Made by a program: the position numbers and the translations under genes. Below, piece by piece: positions 8,488 through 18,945 of a DNA stretch of 64,000 nt; position 1 is the stretch's first letter; each line of letters starts with the position of its first letter. Source of the DNA: Paraburkholderia kirstenboschensis (GTDB lineage Bacteria > Pseudomonadota > Gammaproteobacteria > Burkholderiales > Burkholderiaceae); the NCBI RefSeq assembly GCF_904848585.1, contig NZ_CAJHCR010000010.1, positions 62,001 to 126,000 of the forward strand, written 5' to 3'. Under the pieces are notes generated by a model. It was not told the DNA's origin. It worked only from the letters and a program-made list of their open reading frames with translations, and ran no database searches.

Positions 8488-11097
8488 TCAGGCGTCCCGC
8501 AACGACTGCAACGCGGGACGCGACAGCACATGCCGCAAACTCAGCCAGCCGCCGACCGCGGCACAGGCAACGCCGGCCGCGACTCCGGCGGGCAGCATCC
8601 ATGGATCGAACTCCAGATAAAACTGGAACACGCGAGTCGCGAGCACCCAGCCGATCACCTGCGCCCCGACCGCCGCCATGAATCCGGCGAGCGCGCCGAC
8701 CGCGACGAACTCCGCAATCTGCACCGCACGCACCTGGCCGTGCGATGCGCCCAGCGCGCGCAGCAGCGCGGATTCTCGCATACGCTCGTCGCGCGTGCCG
8801 GCGAGCGCCGCGTACAGCACGAGCACACCCGCCGCGAGCGTGAAGGCGAACAGGAATTGCACCGCGCCGATCACCTGCTGCAACACGCGCTGCACCTGCG
8901 CGAGAATCGGACCGGTGTCGATGGCCGTGAGGTTCGGGTAGGCGGCGATCAGGCCGTCGATGGTCGAACGTTTCTCCGGCGGCAAATGGAAGCTCGTGAT
9001 GAACGTGGCCGGGAAGTCCTGCAACGCGGCCGGCGGCATCAACACGAAAAAGTTGACCTTGAACGAGCCCCAGTCGAGCTTGCGAACGCTCGTGACCGGC
9101 GCGTCGATCTGCAAGCCGGTGACGTCGAAGCGCAGCACGTCGCCCGGCTTGACGTTGATCAGCTTCGCGAGGCCTTCTTCAATCGAAATCTGCGGCGTCT
9201 TCGTGTCGCCGTACCAGGTGCCCGCGGAAAGGCGATTGTCCTCGGGCAACTGAGTCGTGTACGACAGATTGAATTCGCGGTCCACTAGCCGTTTGGCGTC
9301 GTCGCCCTTGAACGAATCGGGATTCACCGCTTTGCCATTGATGGCGGTGAGCCTGCCGCGCACCATCGGCGAGAGCACCGTGCCGGGCACGCCGTGCGAG
9401 TCCAGATAATGCGTGACCGCTTCGCGCTGATCGGGCTGAATGTCGATGATGAATTCGTTCGGCGCATCGGGCGGCGTCGATTTGCGCCAGCCGGCCACGA
9501 GGTCATTGCGCGTCATCGCGATCAATAGCAGACACATGAGGCCGATGCCGAGCGCGGTGATCTGCAACGCGCTCGCACTGCTGCGCCGCTCCAGCGAGGC
9601 GAGCGCATAACGCCAGCCGATGCCCGCATTCACACGCTCGCTGCGCACCACGCGCGCCGCGCCCCAAAGCGCAACCCGGGCGACGCACGCGAACACCAGC
9701 AGCCCGCCCGCGAAACCGCCCGCGACAATTCCGCCGAGCTTCAACTCACCCGCCGCAACGATCAGCAGTCCGGCGAAGAGCACGATACCAAGCGCGTAGG
9801 CGGCCCACGCCGTGCGCCCCGCTTCGCCCCACTCGCGACGCAGCACGCGAACCGGCGGCACACGCGTGAGCGGCAACAGCGGCGGCAGCGCAAAACCGAG
9901 CAGCAGCACGAGACCGGCGGCGATGCCCTCGAGCGCCGGCCATGCCGTGGGGTACGGCAACACGACGTCGATGAGGCTGCCAAGCCACGTCAGCAACGCC
10001 AGATGGCCGAGATACCCTAATGCGACGCCGAGCGCGCCGCCCACCACGCCGACGCCGACGAATTCGAGCGTGAACAGTGCGCGCAGCGTGCGTTGACTCA
10101 CGCCGAGACAACGCATTGCCGCGCAACCGTCCAGGTGCCTGCGCATATACCGATGCGCGGCCATCGCGATCGCCACCGCCGCGAGCAGCGCGGTCAGCAG
10201 CGACACGAGCGTGAGGAAATGACTTGCGCGGTCGAGTGTCTGGCGCACTTGCGGCTGGCCGTCCTGCAACGATTCGAGCGCGACCCCGCGCATCTTGCCG
10301 CCGTCCACCTTGCCATGCGCGAACTCTGCAAAGCGCGCGACCGACGCATCGGTGCCCGCGACCAGCAGCCGGTACGTCACGCGGCTGCCGAACGTGATGA
10401 GTCCGGTGGACTGCACCTCGTCGGCGCGCATCATCAGCCGGGGCGAAAAGTTGACGAACGAAAAGCCGCGGTCCAGTTCGCGCGTAATCATTGCGCCGAT
10501 GGTGAAGCTGTGGTTGCCGACCTTCACCGTGTCGCCTATGCGCACCTTCAAAGCGTCGAGCAGTTGCTGATCGACCCAGACCATGCCCGGAGGGGGAATG
10601 GTTTGCGCGGGATGATCCGCCGCCGCGGCCGCGGAGGCGATCCGCAACGCGCCGCGCAGCGGATAGCCCGGCGACACTGCCTTGATCGCGGCGAGTCGCG
10701 ACACCGGCTGCGCGGCGGTCGAGTTGATCATGCTTGGAAAGATTGCCGTGGTCGCCGTGCTCAGCCCGAGCGCCGACGCCTGCTGCGCGAACTGCGGATC
10801 GACCGGATGATCGGCGCGCACGATGAAGTCGGCGGCGATCATGCGCCGTGCATCGCGCTCGAGCCCTTGATGCAAACGATCGGCGAGAAAGCCGACGCTC
10901 GATAGCGCCGCGACGGCCAGCACCAGCGCGAGCAGCAGCATGGTGAGTTCGCCCGCGCGCCAGTCGCGCGCCGTCATGCGAATCGCCTGGCGCAGCAGAT
11001 CGCCGCCGCTAAAGCGGCGCGCCGCAGCTACGGCGACGCGCGCCGTGGAATGTCTGACCTTGTCGCTGGTTTCGTTCGTTTCGCTGGTATCGCTCAA
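8488..11097 (-). CDS. FtsX/MacB-type ABC transporter permease (YbbP-like)
   Basis: About 869 aa with two FtsX-like permease halves, like E. coli YbbP (COG3127). An N-terminal TM segment (LLLALVLAVAALSSVGFL) is followed by a large extracytoplasmic domain, a three-TM bundle, a second extracytoplasmic domain (KSTPPDAPNEFIIDIQPDQ onward) and a C-terminal three-TM bundle. Such proteins work as mechanotransmitting permeases with an ABC ATPase. Start chosen at TTG 11097: it forms a TTGA overlap with the DUF4126 stop and has GAGGAG 9 bp upstream. ATG 10977 is the fallback, and a long in-frame extension upstream is only the shadow of the neighbour. No partner ATPase gene is adjacent. Confidence 0.82.
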   Translation of the reverse strand: MSDTSETNETSDKVRHSTARVAVAAARRFSGGDLLRQAIRMTARDWRAGELTMLLLALVLAVAALSSVGFLADRLHQGLERDARRMIAADFIVRADHPVDPQFAQQASALGLSTATTAIFPSMINSTAAQPVSRLAAIKAVSPGYPLRGALRIASAAAAADHPAQTIPPPGMVWVDQQLLDALKVRIGDTVKVGNHSFTIGAMITRELDRGFSFVNFSPRLMMRADEVQSTGLITFGSRVTYRLLVAGTDASVARFAEFAHGKVDGGKMRGVALESLQDGQPQVRQTLDRASHFLTLVSLLTALLAAVAIAMAAHRYMRRHLDGCAAMRCLGVSQRTLRALFTLEFVGVGVVGGALGVALGYLGHLALLTWLGSLIDVVLPYPTAWPALEGIAAGLVLLLGFALPPLLPLTRVPPVRVLRREWGEAGRTAWAAYALGIVLFAGLLIVAAGELKLGGIVAGGFAGGLLVFACVARVALWGAARVVRSERVNAGIGWRYALASLERRSSASALQITALGIGLMCLLLIAMTRNDLVAGWRKSTPPDAPNEFIIDIQPDQREAVTHYLDSHGVPGTVLSPMVRGRLTAINGKAVNPDSFKGDDAKRLVDREFNLSYTTQLPEDNRLSAGTWYGDTKTPQISIEEGLAKLINVKPGDVLRFDVTGLQIDAPVTSVRKLDWGSFKVNFFVLMPPAALQDFPATFITSFHLPPEKRSTIDGLIAAYPNLTAIDTGPILAQVQRVLQQVIGAVQFLFAFTLAAGVLVLYAALAGTRDERMRESALLRALGASHGQVRAVQIAEFVAVGALAGFMAAVGAQVIGWVLATRVFQFYLEFDPWMLPAGVAAGVACAAVGGWLSLRHVLSRPALQSLRDA

Positions 11098-11705
11098 TCG
11101 TGCCTGCTCCTCGCGAGGCGCGACACCATATGCGTGGCCATGCCGCGAAAGCCGCCCTGCACGCCGCGCCACAGCCGCGGCAACACCCAGCCGGCGAGCA
11201 CGAGAAACCCGACGATCAGTACCAGAAACAGCAGCGGCACGAAGAGCGCGAGCAGGATGCCGCCGAATACGAGACCGTCTTCGGCGGTCGACGTGACGAT
11301 ATTCGACACCGGTTCCGGCGACAGATTGATTAGCGCGCGCGTGCCCGCTTTCGTGAGATGCGCGGTGCCCGCGAGCGTGCCGCCCGCGAGCGCGGCGACG
11401 GTCAGCAGCGCGGGATCGGCATGGCCGAGTGCGCCGGCTGCAAGCACCGCGCCGGCCGGAATGCGGATAAAGGTGTGGATTGCGTCCCACAGAGAATCGA
11501 ACGCGGGAATCTTGTCGGCAAGAAATTCGGTGACGGTCAGCGCGCCCGCCACGCCGATCACCCACGGCGAGGACAGCGCGGACAAGGTATCGGGAAGATG
11601 AACGAGGCCGAGGCGCTCGAACACGCCGGCCAGCAGGACCGTCAGATAGAGGCGCAGGCCGCTGCCCCATGAGAGCCCCGCAGCGAGCGAAAGTGATTCA
11701 AGCAT
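11094..11705 (-). CDS. DUF4126 integral membrane protein
   Basis: A 203-aa polytopic protein of the DUF4126 family. It begins with LSLAAGLSWGSGLRLYLTVL, a family hallmark, followed by four to five hydrophobic helices with small-residue packing motifs (GALGHADPALLTVAALAGG) and a positively charged C-terminus. It forms a TTGA overlap with the downstream ABC permease, so they are likely coexpressed. Function unknown. Confidence 0.82.
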   Translation of the reverse strand: MLESLSLAAGLSWGSGLRLYLTVLLAGVFERLGLVHLPDTLSALSSPWVIGVAGALTVTEFLADKIPAFDSLWDAIHTFIRIPAGAVLAAGALGHADPALLTVAALAGGTLAGTAHLTKAGTRALINLSPEPVSNIVTSTAEDGLVFGGILLALFVPLLFLVLIVGFLVLAGWVLPRLWRGVQGGFRGMATHMVSRLARSRHD

Positions 11706-11908
11706 GGCCGCCTCCAGGCGCGCGGTGCGTGCCAGGCGCTTCGGCGGGCCAATCAGGAAGGAGCCGCCACACCGAAGTCGTCAGACCCGCGCCAAGCCGG
11801 CCGCGCCGAGCAGGCCGCGGGCAAATTCAGGTTGGTTTCAATCTCATTATAGCCACGTTAATTCGCAGAACGCAGAGTGGCTTGCAAAATGGCGGCGTGT
11901 GCAGCGGC

Positions 11909-12229
11909 TCAATGTCCCGACGACAGCTTGAGCCCGACCAGTCCGACGACGATCAGCGCCGCGCTCGCCACCCGCGGGAGCGTCAGCGCCTCGCCCATCA
12001 TCACGATGCCGAAGATGAACGCGCCGACCGCGCCGATGCCGGTCCAGACCGCGTAAGCGGTGCCGAGCGGCAACTGCCGCATTGCCATGGCAAGCAGGAC
12101 GAAGCTGCCAACCGCCGTCACGATGGTGAAGACGGAAGGCCAGAGCCGGGTGAAACCGTCCGAGCTTTTAAGACCGGCCGCCCACGCGACTTCGAGCAAA
12201 CCGGCGATAAATAGAAGAATCCAGGACAT
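11909..12229 (-). CDS. gdx: SMR-family guanidinium exporter (Gdx/SugE)
   Basis: A 106-aa four-helix small multidrug resistance protein. It carries the membrane Glu (GLLEVAWA, about residue 13) that couples proton to substrate movement, and the SugE/Gdx subgroup signature AAGLKSSDGFTRLWPS, which differs from EmrE-type polyspecific pumps. Gdx proteins export guanidinium in exchange for protons. The 5' leader contains a two-hairpin guanidine-II riboswitch, which independently supports this substrate. A GGAG ribosome site lies 7 bp before the ATG, just downstream of the second riboswitch hairpin. It is transcribed from its own promoter in the gap after kdpE. Confidence 0.93.
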   Translation of the reverse strand: MSWILLFIAGLLEVAWAAGLKSSDGFTRLWPSVFTIVTAVGSFVLLAMAMRQLPLGTAYAVWTGIGAVGAFIFGIVMMGEALTLPRVASAALIVVGLVGLKLSSGH

Positions 12230-12251
12230 GAAACAGCTCCATTGATCAGAT

Positions 12252-12292
12252 GGGGCCGTCCCCGTTTGTGAAAAGCGTAAGGCCGTCCTTAC
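12252..12292 (-). promoter_or_regulatory. guanidine-II (mini-ykkC) riboswitch
   Basis: Reading the minus strand 5' to 3', two hairpins occur in tandem. The first is a 6-bp stem GTAAGG / CCTTAC closing an ACGG loop (12292-12277). Thirteen bases later comes a 4-bp stem GGGG / CCCC closing another ACGG loop (12263-12252). Paired hairpins with identical ACGR loops are the defining feature of mini-ykkC RNAs, which bind guanidinium by loop-loop contact. The second hairpin lies 11 bases before the Shine-Dalgarno of a gdx exporter, the canonical target, so control of translation is inferred. Confidence 0.93.
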
Positions 12293-12300
12293 GGCCCGTA

Positions 12301-12306
12301 ATTATA
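12301..12306 (-). promoter_or_regulatory. -10 element for the gdx transcript
   Basis: A perfect TATAAT on the minus strand, with transcription expected to begin about 12294, right at the first riboswitch hairpin. No good -35 hexamer is seen at 16-18 bp spacing. Confidence 0.55.
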
Positions 12307-12348
12307 ACGACCCAGTCGCCATCGCGCTTCGGGGCGCACGCCGCATGC

Positions 12349-13047
12349 TCAAGCCACGCCGACCAGCCGGTAACCGACACCCGTCTCGGTGACGATGTGC
12401 TCGGGTTGCGCCGGATCGCGCTCGAGTTTGCCGCGCAAATGCGCCATATAGATGCGCAGATAGTGATAGCTCTCGACATGCGACGGCCCCCACACGTCGC
12501 GCAGCAATTGCCGGTGCGTCAGCACGCGGCCTGCATGGCGCACCAGCGTCGCGAGCAGCCGATACTCGATCGGCGTCAAATGAACCACGGCGCCCTCGCG
12601 CGTCACCTGACGCAACGCCAGATCGACGCTTACCGCGCCAAAGCGCACCTGCGGCGATTCGTTCGCGCCCCCCTGATTGCGACGCCGCAGATGCGCGCGA
12701 ATTCGCGCGAGCAGTTCGGACACGCCGAACGGCTTGGTCAGGTAGTCGTCCGCACCGGCATCGAGCGCCGCGACTTTCTCGCTCTCCTGCGTGCGCGCCG
12801 ACAGCACGATCACCGGCAATTCGCTCCAGCCACGCAATTCGCGGATCACGTCGAGCCCGTCGGTGTCGGGCAGCCCGAGATCGACGATCACGAGATCGGG
12901 CTTGCGCGTCGCGGCTTCCACAAGACCCTGCTTGCCGGTCTCGGCGTCATGCACAGCGATGCCCTCGCCTTCCAGCGCCGTGCGCACGAAACGGCGGATC
13001 TGCTTTTCGTCCTCGATCAGGACGACGGTGATGCTCGGCTCACTCAT
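12349..13047 (-). CDS. kdpE: Kdp response regulator KdpE
   Basis: An OmpR/PhoB-class response regulator of 232 aa. The receiver domain has the acidic pocket IEDEKQI, the phospho-acceptor Asp in LVIVDLGLPDTDGL (about residue 52), a Ser/Thr switch (VLSARTQE) and Lys in YLTKPFGV. The C-terminal winged-helix domain has LTPIEYRLLATLVRHAGRVL and GVGYRL. KdpE activates kdpFABC when phosphorylated by KdpD under potassium limitation or ionic stress. Start at ATG 13047, which overlaps the kdpD stop by 8 bp; an upstream in-frame ATG at 13062 is less likely. Confidence 0.95.
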   Translation of the reverse strand: MSEPSITVVLIEDEKQIRRFVRTALEGEGIAVHDAETGKQGLVEAATRKPDLVIVDLGLPDTDGLDVIRELRGWSELPVIVLSARTQESEKVAALDAGADDYLTKPFGVSELLARIRAHLRRRNQGGANESPQVRFGAVSVDLALRQVTREGAVVHLTPIEYRLLATLVRHAGRVLTHRQLLRDVWGPSHVESYHYLRIYMAHLRGKLERDPAQPEHIVTETGVGYRLVGVA

Positions 13048-15961
13048 GAGTTGGTTTCGCAAGCTGGTCCAGGTGCGGGTTCAAATGCGGGGAAGCAAGC
13101 GGCTGCTGAGCCGGATTGTCGACGGCTTCTTCCTCCATTGCATCCGGCGCGTCCGGCGGCGTGTCGACGGGCAGCGTGAACCAGAAGCGCGCACCGTCGA
13201 TGCGACCTTCAGCCGACTCTCCCGACTCTGCCGCCCCTGCCGCCCCTGCCGCCCCTGCCGCCCCTGCCGCCCCTGCCGGCATGCGATTGAGCGCACCGAT
13301 GCTCCCGCCATGCGCCTCCACGATCGCGCGACAAATCGCGAGACCCAGGCCCACACCGGGCTTGGCCGATTCCTTCTCGCCGCGTGTGAACTTCTCGAAC
13401 ACTCGCGTTTCCATGCCGACCGGCAGACCCGGCCCATTATCGTCGACGGTGACGCGCACGAACGGCTTGCCGTCCACCTCGAAGCGTTGCGCGCCGATGC
13501 TCAACGGCGTGCCCGGCAAAGTGTATTTCGCCGCATTCTCGAACAGGTTCGAGAAAAGCCGCTCCATCAGTACAGCGTCCAGATGCAGCAACGGCAGGTC
13601 GGCAGCGAGATTCACCTGCACCGGGTGTCCGGTCAACGCACGCTTGCAGGCACGCAGCGCGGCGCCCACGGTTTCTTCGAGCAGCGTCCACTGACGGTTT
13701 AGCTGCAGGCTGCCCGCCTGCAAGCGCGCCATGTCGAGCAGATTCGTCACGATGCCGGTCATGCGCAGCGCTTCTTCATGGATCGCCTCGACGAGTTCAC
13801 CGTCGCGCTCCGCGTCGACGTGAGGTCCGCGCGATTCTGCGAGCATCGACGAGAAGCCGACGATAGTCGTGAGCGGAGTGCGCAAGTCGTGCGAAATCGC
13901 GGACAACAGCGAGTTGCGCAAACGTTCGGATTCCATACTGACGAGCGCATCGCGTGCAATGTCCACGTAATGCACGCGCTCGAGCGCCAGCGCGATCTGC
14001 GCGGCGAACGCGTCGAGCATGCGCTCCTGCTCGGGCACATCCAGTTCGCGTTCGTCGCGCAGCACCACTGCAAGCACGCCGCGCGTGCGCATTGGCGCCT
14101 TCAGCGGCAGATATAAAGCAGCCGCAGCGGGCAGCGTGTCGGTGCCGTGTCCGGCCGGCTTCTGGTGATCGTAGACCCACTGGCCGACATCGGTATCGAG
14201 CAGTTCGCCTTCGAGCGTGATGGCGGCGTCCGGGTCCTCGATTTTCTGCTTCACCCGATCGGCGCTGTCCGGCAACAAAATCGCCACGCGCGCACCGAAC
14301 ACTTCGCTCACGTGACGGCTGCCAATGCCGACGATCTGTTCGGTAGTCAGCGCCGCGGCCAGTTCGCGCGCCATCGAGTACATCGCGCCGGTGCGCTGCT
14401 CGCGACGCCGCGCCACGCGCGCCTCGCGCCGCAAGCTCGAGGTTAGATGGCTGATCACGAGCGAGGTCAGCAACATGCCGAAGAACGTCAGCAGATATTG
14501 CGTATCCGACACCGACAACGAGAAGCGCGGCGGCACGAAGAAAAAGTCGAATGCGGCGACGCTCACGAACGACAGCAGCACGCCGGGCCCGCGCCCGAGC
14601 TTCGCCGCGGCGAAGATCACGCCGAGCAGATACAGCATGACGAGGTTCGTCAGATCGATGCGATTGCTCAGCTGACTCGACAACGCGGTGATGCCCGCGC
14701 AGATCGCCAGTGCAAAGCCATACGCGCGCGGCGGCGAGCGGCGTTCGCGCGCGGCGCTCAACGCGTCGCGCCACGCGTTCGCGGTCGTGCTGAGCAAGCG
14801 GTGCTGCTCGCCGCTGCCGCTTTCCGACGACGACGCGCGAATCAGCGTGAGATCGACATGGCCCGCCTTTTCCGCGATGCGTTCGCCAAGCGGCCGGCGC
14901 AGCCAGCGTGTCAAACCCGAGCGGGTCGACGCGCCCGCCACCAGTTTCGAAACGTTGCGAGCTTGCGCATAACCGGCCAGTGCCAAAACCGCGTCGGCGC
15001 CTGCGAGCGTCGCCGTTTCCGCGCCGAGTTCCGCGGCGAGCTTCAATGCGTTCAGCGTGCGTTCGCGGCGCGCATCGGGCAAACGTTGCAGCGCAGGTGT
15101 TTCCACATACACGGCGATCCAGTCGGCCTTCAGGCTCGCGGCGAGACGAGCCGCCGCGCGCACCAGCATCGGCGCTTCGGGACCGGGACCGACGCATACC
15201 AGCAAGCGCTCGCGCGCCTGCCAGATCCGCTCGATCGAACGGTCAGCACGGTACTCCCGCATTTGCGCGTCGACCCGATCGGCCGTACGGCGCAATGCCA
15301 GCTCGCGCAGCGCAATCAGATTGCCCTTGCGAAAAAAATTGCGCACAGCGCGCTCGGCCTGCTGCGGCAGATACACCTTGCCGTCGCGCATGCGGTCGAG
15401 CAGTTCCTCGGCGGGCAGGTCGACCAGCGTGACTTCGTCGGCGCGATCGAACACACGGTCGGGGACTGTCTCCCACACGCGGATGCCCGTGATCTGTCCA
15501 ACCACGTCGTTCAGGCTTTCCAGGTGTTGAACGTTGACGGTCGTATAGACGTCGATGCCGGCGTCGAGCAGTTCATACACGTCCTGCCAGCGCTTGAGAT
15601 GCCGCGCGCCCTGCACATTCGAATGCGCGAGTTCGTCGACGAGAATGAGTTGCGGCTTGCGCGCCAGCGCCGCGTCGAGATCGAATTCGCCGAGCTTGCG
15701 GCCACGGTAGTCGAACTGCGCGAGCGGCAGCACGTCGAGTCCTTCGAGCAGCGCGGCCGTTTCGCCACGTCCATGCGTTTCGGCGATGCCGATCACCACG
15801 TCCGCGCCTTCGTCACGACGGCGGCGCGCCGCCTGCAACATCGCGTATGTCTTGCCGACGCCCGCCGACGCGCCGAAAAAAATCTTCAGCCTGCCGCGTT
15901 GACGCTGTTGTTCGTCACGCTGCAGCTTGTCGAGCAGTTCATCGGGATCGGGGCGGTTCAT
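13040..15961 (-). CDS. kdpD: Kdp sensor histidine kinase KdpD
   Basis: A 973-aa membrane sensor kinase. The N-terminal KdpD domain has Walker A GASAGVGKT and VDELAHSN, then a universal-stress-protein-like domain and four clustered TM helices (from about ALAICAGITALSS). A GAF-like segment follows, then the dimerisation/phosphoacceptor helix with SAISHDLRTPLTTI and an ATPase domain with NLFENAAKYT, DNGPGLP and GVGLGLAICRAIVEAHGG. Start at ATG 15961, just before MNRPDPDELL; the frame stays open upstream to 16009. A 9-bp repeat encoding Ala-Ala-Gly units interrupts the last beta-hairpin of the kinase domain. It overlaps kdpE by 8 bp and follows kdpC by 182 bp. Confidence 0.95.
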   Translation of the reverse strand: MNRPDPDELLDKLQRDEQQRQRGRLKIFFGASAGVGKTYAMLQAARRRRDEGADVVIGIAETHGRGETAALLEGLDVLPLAQFDYRGRKLGEFDLDAALARKPQLILVDELAHSNVQGARHLKRWQDVYELLDAGIDVYTTVNVQHLESLNDVVGQITGIRVWETVPDRVFDRADEVTLVDLPAEELLDRMRDGKVYLPQQAERAVRNFFRKGNLIALRELALRRTADRVDAQMREYRADRSIERIWQARERLLVCVGPGPEAPMLVRAAARLAASLKADWIAVYVETPALQRLPDARRERTLNALKLAAELGAETATLAGADAVLALAGYAQARNVSKLVAGASTRSGLTRWLRRPLGERIAEKAGHVDLTLIRASSSESGSGEQHRLLSTTANAWRDALSAARERRSPPRAYGFALAICAGITALSSQLSNRIDLTNLVMLYLLGVIFAAAKLGRGPGVLLSFVSVAAFDFFFVPPRFSLSVSDTQYLLTFFGMLLTSLVISHLTSSLRREARVARRREQRTGAMYSMARELAAALTTEQIVGIGSRHVSEVFGARVAILLPDSADRVKQKIEDPDAAITLEGELLDTDVGQWVYDHQKPAGHGTDTLPAAAALYLPLKAPMRTRGVLAVVLRDERELDVPEQERMLDAFAAQIALALERVHYVDIARDALVSMESERLRNSLLSAISHDLRTPLTTIVGFSSMLAESRGPHVDAERDGELVEAIHEEALRMTGIVTNLLDMARLQAGSLQLNRQWTLLEETVGAALRACKRALTGHPVQVNLAADLPLLHLDAVLMERLFSNLFENAAKYTLPGTPLSIGAQRFEVDGKPFVRVTVDDNGPGLPVGMETRVFEKFTRGEKESAKPGVGLGLAICRAIVEAHGGSIGALNRMPAGAAGAAGAAGAAGAAESGESAEGRIDGARFWFTLPVDTPPDAPDAMEEEAVDNPAQQPLASPHLNPHLDQLAKPTHE
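13228..13280. repeat. 9-bp minisatellite inside kdpD
   Basis: Five perfect copies of CTGCCGCCC plus a partial sixth. The unit is a multiple of three, so copy-number change alters only the length of an Ala/Gly stretch near the KdpD C-terminus and never the reading frame. Confidence 0.95.
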
Positions 15962-16143
15962 GCTTGCATGTTTGATGGTAGGCACGCGGCGTTGCGTGCA
16001 TGGTGGCACGGCGGCGGCTCGGCCGCAAATCGTTCGTGACGATGCACGGCCGTGGCCTGTGAAAAGATAAGAAGCGCATTCGCGCGCGCCGCGTGTTCCG
16101 CCGCTTGTTCGTTAGCGCCGCGCCAAACTCCAATCAAGCGCCC

Positions 16144-16722
16144 TCAACCGCGCTTCATCTCGTCGAGCGCGAGGTTCAGTTGCAGCACGTTCACGCGCGG
16201 CTCGCCGAGAACGCCGAATTGACGGCCGCTCGTGTAACGGTCCACTAGCGCTTGCACATCGTTCTCCGCGAGCCCCCGCGCTTTCGCGACCCGATCGATC
16301 TGATAAGCGGCCGCCGCCGGGCTGATCTCGGGATCGAGTCCGCTCCCGGAAGAAGTCACCAGATCGACCGGCACGGGCTTCGACATATCCGTGCCCGCTG
16401 CCTTCAAAGCATCGATGCGGCCTTTCACTTCGTCCAGAAGCGCCGGATTGGTCGGCCCGAGATTGGAGCCGCCCGAAGCCTGTGCGTTATAGGGCATCGG
16501 GCTTGTCGCCGATAGACGTCCCCAGAAGTACTGCGGCGCGTCGAACTGCTGGCCGATCAGCTTCGAGCCGACCAACTTGCCGTCCTGCTCGATGAGGCTG
16601 CCATTGACCTCATCGCGAAACAGCGTTTGGCCCACGGCGGTCATCAACGCCGGATAAGCGAGGCCGGTAACGGCGCTAAGCACCGCGAAAATGACGATCA
16701 AAGGACGCAACAGATTTTTCAT
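16144..16722 (-). CDS. kdpC: potassium-transporting ATPase subunit KdpC
   Basis: A 192-aa single-pass subunit of the KdpFABC potassium pump. The N-terminal TM helix (LIVIFAVLSAVTGLAYPALM) is followed by an extracytoplasmic domain with the conserved LIGQQFDAPQYFWGRLSAT, GGSNLGPTNPALL and SGSGLDPEISPAAA blocks and the VQALVDRYT and GEPRVNVLQLNLAL C-terminus. KdpC stabilises the KdpA/KdpB complex and supports ATP binding. It follows kdpB by 44 bp in the same operon. Confidence 0.96.
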   Translation of the reverse strand: MKNLLRPLIVIFAVLSAVTGLAYPALMTAVGQTLFRDEVNGSLIEQDGKLVGSKLIGQQFDAPQYFWGRLSATSPMPYNAQASGGSNLGPTNPALLDEVKGRIDALKAAGTDMSKPVPVDLVTSSGSGLDPEISPAAAAYQIDRVAKARGLAENDVQALVDRYTSGRQFGVLGEPRVNVLQLNLALDEMKRG

Positions 16723-16766
16723 GACGATTGTTTCCTCGTAAGCTGCCGGTTTTCAAACGGCCGAAC

Positions 16767-18863
<2,097 letters not shown>

Positions 18864-18945
18864 TGAATCCTCGAATTTCGCGTTGCTTTTTTGCCGACGC
18901 GTACGGATACGCGACTCGACATGTCCTTGCACATCGGCGCTGGCA

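Noticed and set aside
14447..16039. 530-codon plus-strand frame opposite kdpD
   Set aside because: Antisense shadow of KdpD with Arg/Gln/His-rich low-information sequence.
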